Below, one piece after another: positions 22,442 to 30,200 of a stretch of DNA of 30,200 bases. The stretch comes from JBFAPK01 sp040676675 (GTDB lineage: Bacteria > Actinomycetota > Actinomycetes > Mycobacteriales > Micromonosporaceae). A program made the position numbers and the translations under genes. The stretch spans positions 1 through 30,200 of the forward strand of contig NZ_JBFAPK010000063.1 of assembly GCF_040676675.1 (NCBI RefSeq), read 5' to 3'. Every line of letters begins with the position of its first letter. The stretch's first letter is position 1. The notes under the pieces were generated by a model. It did not search any database, was not told where the DNA came from, and worked only from the letters and a program-made list of their open reading frames with translations.

Positions 22442-23871
22442 CGCGGGCGGACGAGGTCGCGGTACCAGGCGTACGAACTCTTGGGCGTGCGCACCTGGGT
22501 GTCGAAGTCGACGTGGACCAGGCCGAAGCGTTTGGTGTAGCCCTCGGCCCACTCGAAGTTGTCCAGCAGCGACCAGACGAAGTAGCCGCGCACGTCGACG
22601 CCGTCGTCCAGCGCGTCCCGTACCGCCCGCAGGTGTCCGTCGAGATAGGCGATGCGTTCCGGGTCGTGGCAGCGCCCGTCGGGCTGGACGACGTCGTCGT
22701 AGCTGCACCCGCCCTCGGTGACGTAGATCGGCGGCAGGTCGTCGCCGTACCGGTCCCGCAGCGAGGTGAGCAGCTCGCGCAGCCCGTCCGGGGCGACCGG
22801 CCAGCCGAAGCTCGTGGTCGGGTACCCGCCCAGCGGTACCGGCTCGAACGGCAGCGGGCTGCCCGCCTCGGCGGCGCGTACCCCGGTGGGGCTGTAGTAG
22901 TTGACGCCGAGGGCGTCGATCGGCGCCGCGATCGTCTCCAGGTCACCGGGTCGGACCAGCGCCACGCCCGCCGGCCCGCCCGGGTCGAGCGGCCCGGCGA
23001 GGCCGAGCGGCCCGTCCGGCTCCGGCAGCGCGCCCGGGTCCAGCAGCGCGCGCGGGTCCAGCAACCCGGCCGGGCCCAGCAGGTCGGCGGGGTAGCCCCG
23101 GCCGAGCAGCGGGTCGGTGAAGAGCCGGTTGTGCAGTGCGTCGTACGCCCGGGCGGCGGCCCGGTCGGCGGCGGTGTCGCCGGCGAGCCGGACCGGCGAG
23201 TAGTTGTTGGCGATGGCGATCGGACTGCCGGTACGGGCGCGCAGCGCGGCGACCGCGAGACCGTGCCCGAGCAGTTGGTGGTGCGCGGCCGGGACGGCGT
23301 CGAGGAGGCGGACCTCCCCGGGCGCGTGTACGCCCATGGCGTAGCCGAGGCTCATGTGCACGAAGGGCTCGTTGAGCGTGATCCAGAGCCTGATCCGGTC
23401 GCCGAGCCGGGCGGCCACCAGGTCGGCGTAGTCGGCGAACCGGTGGGCGGTGTCCCGCGCCAGCCAGCCGCCGGCGTCCTGCCGGGGCTGGGGCAGGTCC
23501 CAGTGGAAGAGCGTGGCGACCGGGTCGATGTCGCGGGCGAGCAGCGCGTCGACGAGCCGGTCGTAGAAGTCGAGGCCGGCCGGGTTGGCCGGGCCGGACC
23601 CCGCCGGCTGCACGCGCGGCCAGGCGACGGAGAAGCGGTACGCCCCGACGCCGAGCCCGGCCATCAGCTCCACGTCCTCGGCGTACCGGTGGTAGTGGTC
23701 GCAGGCGACGTCGCCGGTGCCGCCGTCGACGACACGTCCCGGGGCGCGGGCGAAGGTGTCCCAGATGGATGGTCCGCGCCCGTCGGTCGTGGTGGCGCCC
23801 TCGATCTGGTACGCGGAGGTGGCGACGCCCCACGTGAAGCCGGCGGGGAAATCGGGCATCGGACCGGTCAT
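22438..23871 (-). CDS. GH1 beta-glucosidase
   Basis: A 477-aa retaining beta-glycosidase. Acid/base Glu168 in TLNEPF and nucleophile Glu386 in YVTEGG (the common form is TENG); the N-terminal FPAGFTWGVATSAYQIEGA and C-terminal SLLDNFEWAEGYTKRFGL are GH1 hallmarks. ATG 23871 has GGGAGG 4 nt upstream. Residues 264-299 form six hexapeptide-like units of the type LLDPGA between GYPADL and VRPGDLE, a place where relatives have a shorter loop. No signal peptide is seen, so it acts inside the cell on imported sugar from the co-translated transporter. Confidence 0.93.
   Translation of the reverse strand: MTGPMPDFPAGFTWGVATSAYQIEGATTTDGRGPSIWDTFARAPGRVVDGGTGDVACDHYHRYAEDVELMAGLGVGAYRFSVAWPRVQPAGSGPANPAGLDFYDRLVDALLARDIDPVATLFHWDLPQPRQDAGGWLARDTAHRFADYADLVAARLGDRIRLWITLNEPFVHMSLGYAMGVHAPGEVRLLDAVPAAHHQLLGHGLAVAALRARTGSPIAIANNYSPVRLAGDTAADRAAARAYDALHNRLFTDPLLGRGYPADLLGPAGLLDPRALLDPGALPEPDGPLGLAGPLDPGGPAGVALVRPGDLETIAAPIDALGVNYYSPTGVRAAEAGSPLPFEPVPLGGYPTTSFGWPVAPDGLRELLTSLRDRYGDDLPPIYVTEGGCSYDDVVQPDGRCHDPERIAYLDGHLRAVRDALDDGVDVRGYFVWSLLDNFEWAEGYTKRFGLVHVDFDTQVRTPKSSYAWYRDLVRPR
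22975..23082 (-). repeat. six hexapeptide-coding 18-bp units inside the GH1 gene
   Basis: The units read LLGPAG, LLDPRA, LLDPGA, LPEPDG, PLGLAG and PLDPGG (residues 264-299). The first three are close 18-bp DNA copies (CAGCA-type starts on the plus strand); the others are more diverged. It is an in-frame expansion in a surface loop. Confidence 0.75.
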
Positions 23872-23899
23872 CCGCCCTCCCGGAAACACGAAAGTTCCT

Positions 23900-23913
23900 C
23901 GGACTCTAGTCCG
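23900..23913. promoter_or_regulatory. palindrome in the GH1/SRPBCC divergent region
   Basis: CGGACT and AGTCCG pair perfectly around CT. On the minus strand it contains TAGAGT, a TANNNT hexamer about 37 nt before the GH1 ATG; on the plus strand another TAGAGT (23962-23967) precedes the SRPBCC gene. It may be an operator over the GH1 promoter. No LacI-type CebR box was recognised. Confidence 0.4.
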
Positions 23914-24007
23914 TCGGCGTGTCGTTGGATATACCGCGCCTATTTCGTCCGGAATTACGCATAGAGTGCATTTGTTGTGGGATGTCCTCAATGGAGGCGG
24001 AACAAGA

Positions 24008-24631
24008 ATGATCCTCGTTGAACGGAGCGCCCGGGTGGGGGCGCCGATCGAGGCGGTGTGGGACGTTGTCCAGCGGGCCGACCAACTGCCGGAATGGCTG
24101 GCCGGGGTGCGGCAGGCCGAGGTGGTTTCCGGTGAGGGGGTTGGTCGGCGGCAGCTCGTCCAGTCCGGCCGGGCGCCCGCCGTCGAGGCCGAGGTGATCG
24201 CCTACCAGGAGCCGACGCTGCTCGGTTGGCGGGAGCGGCCCAAGGGCGCCGGCGCCCGAGCCGAGGCCCGTACCGAGGTGTACGTGCAGCTCGCGCCGGA
24301 CGGCGACGGCACGGCGGTACGGCTGATCGTGGTGCGCTGGGGCGTCGGCGCGGTCAGCAAGGCGCTGCGCCGCTGGAGCGTACGCCGCATGGGCGCCGGG
24401 TTGGAGAACTCGCTGCTGCGGCTCACGGACCTGGCCGCCCCGGTCGGGGACGCGCGGGCCGACGGACCGGCCCCCGCCGAGCTGCGCCTCGCCGACCTGC
24501 TGACGGCCGGCGACCGCGACCGGGACGAGTCCGACCCGGACGCGGCCGACGAGATCCGCGAGCCCGCGGTGGTGACCCGGGCGGGCGACGGCAGCACCCG
24601 CGTCGTGGCGCGCGCCCGCCTCAAGTGCTGA
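24008..24631 (+). CDS. SRPBCC (START/polyketide cyclase-like) protein
   Basis: 207 aa. The N-terminal 135 residues have the SRPBCC pattern: a first strand ERSARVGAPIEAVWDVV, then ADQLPEWLAGVRQAEVVSGE, a beta-rich core, and a long C-terminal helix (LENSLLRLTDLAA). Such proteins bind hydrophobic ligands; the ligand is unknown. The last 70 residues are polar and acidic (GDRDRDESDPDAADE) and look disordered. ATG 24008 is preceded by GGAGG about 10 nt away. Its last codons and stop are duplicated in the following spacer. Confidence 0.78.
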   Translation: MILVERSARVGAPIEAVWDVVQRADQLPEWLAGVRQAEVVSGEGVGRRQLVQSGRAPAVEAEVIAYQEPTLLGWRERPKGAGARAEARTEVYVQLAPDGDGTAVRLIVVRWGVGAVSKALRRWSVRRMGAGLENSLLRLTDLAAPVGDARADGPAPAELRLADLLTAGDRDRDESDPDAADEIREPAVVTRAGDGSTRVVARARLKC

Positions 24632-24693
24632 GCGCGCGACGGCGAGGGGCGGGCCCACCTCGACTGCTGAGCGCGCGATGGCGAGGGGCGGGC
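24620..24693 (+). repeat. 39-bp-period duplication over the SRPBCC stop
   Basis: 24620-24654 and 24659-24693 match at 32 of 35 positions. Copy 1 holds the last codons and TGA of the SRPBCC gene; copy 2 is non-coding. Both contain GGCGAGGGGCGGGC, the left arm of the terminator that follows. Confidence 0.85.
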
Positions 24694-24728
24694 GCCGCGG
24701 CCTTCGCCGCGAGCACCCGCCCCTCGCC
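24680..24728. terminator. strong hairpin between SRPBCC gene and aceE
   Basis: GGCGAGGGGCGGG (24680-24692) pairs with CCCGCCCCTCGCC (24716-24728); the loop itself has a smaller GC stem. TTT follows on the plus side. The first copy of the duplication offers an alternative left arm at 24641-24653. It separates two convergent genes. Confidence 0.8.
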
Positions 24729-24781
24729 GTTTCCCGGGCCGCGCCCCGATGATCGACAGGGCGCGGCCTACGTGTCGGACG

Positions 24782-27538
<2,757 letters not shown>

Positions 27539-27561
27539 AGGCGTTCCCTCGGTTGTGTGTG

Positions 27562-27583
27562 GGATAGGTCTCTAGCGCTATCC
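27562..27583. promoter_or_regulatory. inverted repeat in the aceE leader/promoter
   Basis: GGATAG and CTATCC pair perfectly with a 10-nt spacer, and TAGCGCTA inside is itself a palindrome. On the minus strand CAGGAT with TGACGG 17 nt upstream could form the aceE promoter, putting this repeat at the start of transcription. The 27539-27939 divergent spacer also holds TACCC-AC-GGGTA (about 27644-27655) and a relatively AT-rich part; no gene is supported in it. Confidence 0.4.
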
Positions 27584-27815
27584 TGCCCCCTTATGCCTCT
27601 TCCCGTCACGTCTAGGCACCGCAGACGCGACGCTCGACACAGGTACCCACGGGTAACATTGTGTTAATACAGGCGTACGGCAGCGCTCCGGCCGCCGTCA
27701 CCGAATCTTGAACGCGGTGATCCAATTCCGGATCGGGCCCACTATGGGCTTATCGATCGTTTTGTCAAGCACCGGTGCCACCCGCCGGAATGCGATCCCC
27801 GGCCGGGCCCTCGTC

Positions 27816-27875
27816 CGCCCGGGACGTCCCGCTCCGGCCGCCGCCCGTCCGGGTCGTCGCGCTCCGGCCGCCGCC
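27816..27875. repeat. two 30-bp tandem units before the YjbQ gene
   Basis: Units 27816-27845 and 27846-27875 match at about 27 of 30 positions and share CGCTCCGGCCGCCGCC except at one base. They lie in the aceE/YjbQ spacer, outside supported genes. Confidence 0.7.
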
Positions 27876-27927
27876 CGCCGCCGGCCCTCCGCCGTCGGGC
27901 CGACCGCGCCGGTCGACCGGGGTACGG

Positions 27928-27933
27928 CAGACT
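27928..27933 (+). promoter_or_regulatory. -10-like hexamer CAGACT for a leaderless start
   Basis: CAGACT fits NANNNT and ends 6 nt before ATG 27940. No ribosome binding site is present. Confidence 0.4.
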
Positions 27934-27939
27934 GGGCCC

Positions 27940-28344
27940 ATGCGCAGTGAAGTGATCACGGTGCGGACCGGCTCCCGGCCCGTCGTACGGGACATCACCC
28001 GCGAAGCCGAGAGCTTCCTCGCCGGGCAGGGCGACGGCCTGCTGCACGTCTTCGTACCGCACGCCACCGCCGGCGTGGCGATCATCGAGACCGGAGCCGG
28101 CTCGGACGAGGACCTGATCACCGCCCTGGACAGCCTGCTCCCCACCGACGACCGGTGGCGGCACCGGCACGGCTCGCCCGGGCACGGGCGGGACCACGTG
28201 ATGCCCGCCTTCGTGGCGCCGTACGCGACCCTGCCGGTGATCGGCGGCCGGCTGGCGCTCGGCACCTGGCAGTCGATCTGCCTGGTCGACCCGAACGGCG
28301 ACAACGCCACCCGACAGGTCCGCTTCTCCTTCCTCCCCGGCTGA
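27940..28344 (+). CDS. YjbQ/UPF0047 family protein
   Basis: 134 aa, the usual family length. The conserved blocks are all present: LLHVFVPHATAGVAIIETG, the His-rich middle WRHRHG with GHGRDHVMPAFVAP, and GTWQSICLVDPNGDNATRQV. The family is a small trimeric protein with a metal-like site; some members have weak thiamin phosphate synthase activity, but the physiological role is unclear. Start ATG 27940 gives the expected N-terminus (MRSEVITVRT). A 16-bp hairpin follows the stop, so it is a single-gene unit. Confidence 0.9.
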   Translation: MRSEVITVRTGSRPVVRDITREAESFLAGQGDGLLHVFVPHATAGVAIIETGAGSDEDLITALDSLLPTDDRWRHRHGSPGHGRDHVMPAFVAPYATLPVIGGRLALGTWQSICLVDPNGDNATRQVRFSFLPG

Positions 28345-28355
28345 CCACCCCTGCC

Positions 28356-28395
28356 CCGGCTCGGCGGGCGCTCTTACCCGCGCCCGCCGAGCCGG
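28356..28395 (+). terminator. perfect 16-bp hairpin after the YjbQ gene
   Basis: CCGGCTCGGCGGGCGC (28356-28371) pairs fully with 28380-28395 around TCTTACCC. It starts 12 nt after the stop codon. No U tract follows. Confidence 0.85.
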
Positions 28396-28396
28396 T

Positions 28397-28458
28397 GGTG
28401 GGCCTCCCGGGCCGGAGGTGGGGCCTGCCCGGCCGGAGGTGGCGCCTGCCCGGCCGGT
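28397..28458. repeat. three ~21-bp tandem units
   Basis: Units 28397-28416 (20 bp), 28417-28437 and 28438-28458 share GGTGG, CCTGCCCGGCCGG in the last two and a close variant in the first. They lie between the YjbQ terminator and the DUF4139 gene promoter. Confidence 0.78.
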
Positions 28459-28489
28459 CCGCCGCGCCGCGCCGGTGGCCCGGGGCCGT

Positions 28490-28495
28490 TAGCCT
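28490..28495 (+). promoter_or_regulatory. -10-like hexamer TAGCCT for a leaderless start
   Basis: TAGCCT fits TANNNT and ends 7 nt before GTG 28503. No ribosome binding site is present, and the frame upstream reads through the terminator and repeats, so this start is favoured. Confidence 0.5.
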
Positions 28496-28502
28496 CGGCC
28501 GG

Positions 28503-30119
28503 GTGACCCCCGTAGAGATCGACGCGCCGATCGTCGCCGTCACCGTCTATCCCGACAGCGCCCGGGTGACCCGCCGGGCGACCGTGGAACTCGCCGCCGG
28601 TACGCACCGGCTCCGCTTCGACTCGCTCCCGCTCACCCTGCGCCGCGACTCGGTCCGCGTCGGCGGTACCGGACCGGCGGCCGTGCTCGGCGTGGACGTG
28701 CTGACCCGGCACCAGCCGCGGACCACCGACGCCACCGCCGCCGAGCTGGAGGAGCGGCGCCGGAGCGTCGCGGCGGAACTGGCCGAGCTGGCCGACGCCG
28801 ACGACGTGGAGAACCAGCGCGCCGAGTTCCTGACGCTGCTGACCCGGCGGGCCGGGGGCGGCTACGCCCGGGCGCTCACCGCGAACCAGGCGGCCCCCGC
28901 CGACGTCGGCGCGTTCGCCGACTCCATGGCCGAACAGCTCACGGCCGTACGGTCGCGGCGGAGGGAGCTGACCCGGCGCCGCGAGGAGGTCGCCGAGCGG
29001 CTCGCCGCCACCGAACGCGAGCTGTCGCAGCTCGCCGGCAAGCGCGCGCCGGACCGGCTGGCCGCCGAGGTGACGGTCGAGGTGACCCCCGGGCCGGGCG
29101 CACCCGCCGAGGACGCCGGGCTCGTCGAGGTCCGGCTGGAACTCTCGTACGTGGTGGACGGCGCCGGCTGGCGCTCCTCGTACGACCTGCGGCTGGTCGA
29201 CGAGACGTTGACGCTGACCTGGTTCGGGCTGGTCAGCCAGCGCTCCGGCGAGGACTGGCCGGAGTGCGAGCTGCTGCTCTCCACCGCCCGCCCGTCGACC
29301 GCGACGAAGCTGCCGGAGCTGGAACCGTGGTACCTCGACCGGGCGGTGAGCTGGATGAGTCAGGAGGGTTCCCGGGGCGCTCCCCGGGAGGGCGTCGCCT
29401 TCGCCGCGGCGGCGATGCCCGCGCCGGCGGCGCCCGGGTCGGTGCCCCGCAAGCGCCCCGCCGCCCCGGTGGCGCAGCCGACCGCCACCGTCGAGCAGGG
29501 CGTCATGGCGGCCACCTACCGGCCCGCGCGGCCGGTGGCGGTACCGGCCGACGGCGCGGCGCACCGCGCCACCGTGGCGGCGCTGGAGCTGGCCACCTCG
29601 CTCGACTACGTCACCGCCCCGGTGCGCGCCCCCGAGGCGCACCTGCGCGCGACCGTGGTGAACGGCTCCCCGCACACGCTGTTGCCCGGCCCCGCGTCGG
29701 TGTTCCACGGCGGCGACTTCGTCGGCGGTACGACCCTGCCCACCTGGGCGCCGGGGGAGAAGGTCGAGTTGGCGCTGGGGCTGGACGACCGGATCCGGGT
29801 GGAGCGGGAACTGGTCCGGCGTAGCGACACCAAGGCGACGCTCGGCTCGACCCGCCGCCGGGAGGTGGAGTACCGGACCACCGTCGCCAACCACACGCCG
29901 CGCCCGGCCGAGGTGACGGTGCTCGACCAGCTGCCGGTCTCGCGCGACGAGGGGATCACGGTACGGGAGCCGCGGCTCGACCCGGCACCCGCGGAGCGTA
30001 CCGAGCTCGGCGAGCTGACCTGGCGGCTGCGGCTGGCGCCCGGCGAGTCCCGGGAGATCACCACCGGCGTCCGGGTCGAGCTGGCCAAGGGCGTCGACCT
30101 CGCCGGCTGGCGCGAGTAA
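28503..30119 (+). CDS. DUF4140/DUF4139 (mucoidy inhibitor MuiA-like) protein
   Basis: 538 aa. The N-terminal DUF4140 block (VEIDAPIVAVTVYPDSARVT, about 3-50) is followed by a charged coiled-coil region (about 80-185, with ELEERRRSVAAELAEL and RRRELTRRREEVAERLAAT) and the DUF4139 domain (about 190-538): LELSYVVDGAGWRSSYDLRL near its start and FVGGTTLPTWAPGEKVELALG, VEYRTTVANHTPRPAEVTVLD later. An Ala/Pro-rich linker lies around residues 300-340. No signal peptide or membrane helix is seen. The cellular role of the family is poorly known; the MuiA name comes from a mucoidy phenotype. Stop TAA; the palindromic repeat follows after 23 bp. Confidence 0.88.
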   Translation: MTPVEIDAPIVAVTVYPDSARVTRRATVELAAGTHRLRFDSLPLTLRRDSVRVGGTGPAAVLGVDVLTRHQPRTTDATAAELEERRRSVAAELAELADADDVENQRAEFLTLLTRRAGGGYARALTANQAAPADVGAFADSMAEQLTAVRSRRRELTRRREEVAERLAATERELSQLAGKRAPDRLAAEVTVEVTPGPGAPAEDAGLVEVRLELSYVVDGAGWRSSYDLRLVDETLTLTWFGLVSQRSGEDWPECELLLSTARPSTATKLPELEPWYLDRAVSWMSQEGSRGAPREGVAFAAAAMPAPAAPGSVPRKRPAAPVAQPTATVEQGVMAATYRPARPVAVPADGAAHRATVAALELATSLDYVTAPVRAPEAHLRATVVNGSPHTLLPGPASVFHGGDFVGGTTLPTWAPGEKVELALGLDDRIRVERELVRRSDTKATLGSTRRREVEYRTTVANHTPRPAEVTVLDQLPVSRDEGITVREPRLDPAPAERTELGELTWRLRLAPGESREITTGVRVELAKGVDLAGWRE

Positions 30120-30142
30120 CCCGCCCCCGCCCCGCCCGCCCC

Positions 30143-30200
30143 CGTCGATCTAGGGCAAATCCTCGTTAGTTGATCTCCAATCACGAGGATTTGCCCTAGA
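30143..30200. repeat. palindromic repeat copy 2, cut by the window edge
   Basis: Left arm 30143-30165, 18-nt loop 30166-30183, right arm 30184-30200 (17 of 23 bases, then the window ends). The arms pair perfectly as far as seen. Its reverse complement matches copy 1 (797-860), including 16 of 18 loop bases, so the two copies are in opposite orientation. In this orientation it has stop codons in all three forward frames. Confidence 0.85.

Overview
This is a very GC-rich stretch (overwhelmingly G/C third codon positions, many GTG/TTG starts, mostly TGA stops) from an actinobacterium. The fatty-acid gene order, the protein styles and the frequent leaderless-type starts suggest Micromonosporaceae (Micromonospora/Salinispora-like). 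That placement is inference; no rRNA or other strict marker is present. The window appears to run from one contig end to another: it opens with 83 bases containing no A or T, and it stops inside a palindromic repeat that also occurs near the left end.

Layout. (1) 0.1-4.4 kb: a VanX-type D-Ala-D-Ala dipeptidase converges on a methyltransferase across the palindromic repeat; then a two-RCK-domain membrane protein with a degenerate potassium-channel pore and a second methyltransferase. (2) 4.5-11.2 kb: a type II fatty-acid synthase locus on the minus strand in the order PucR/FasR-type regulator, fabD, a possible 31-codon bridging ORF, fabH, acpP, fabF, accD6-type carboxyltransferase, then a strong terminator hairpin. 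AccD-type carboxyltransferases make malonyl-CoA, FabD loads it on AcpP, FabH starts chains and FabF extends them. A perfect 9+9 bp inverted repeat lies in front of fabD. FabD carries a C-terminal domain that reads like a biotinyl/lipoyl domain whose lysine is replaced by glutamine. (3) 11.3-14.8 kb: a PAP2 phosphatase, a NarL/LiaR-type two-component pair and a polytopic membrane protein. (4) 14.8-19.7 kb: a weak small ORF, a B12/radical SAM protein, an exported membrane-anchored protein of unknown function, a CopC-like protein and gltX. (5) 19.9-24.6 kb: an ArsB/NhaD-type permease, an MFS transporter overlapping a GH1 beta-glucosidase, and a SRPBCC protein. (6) 24.8-30.2 kb: aceE (pyruvate dehydrogenase E1), a YjbQ-family protein, a DUF4139/MuiA-like protein, and the second palindromic repeat copy.

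Most of the window is ordinary core metabolism. The points that stand out are the FabD fusion, the paired palindromic repeats whose arm supplies stop codons, the bridging ORF between fabD and fabH, the degenerate RCK channel, a set of short tandem duplications (often about 24 bp) at gene ends and in spacers, and eight genes with a -10-like hexamer placed 6-7 nt before the start codon. No CRISPR array, prophage, insertion sequence, tRNA or rRNA gene was seen. A clear new multi-gene system was not found.
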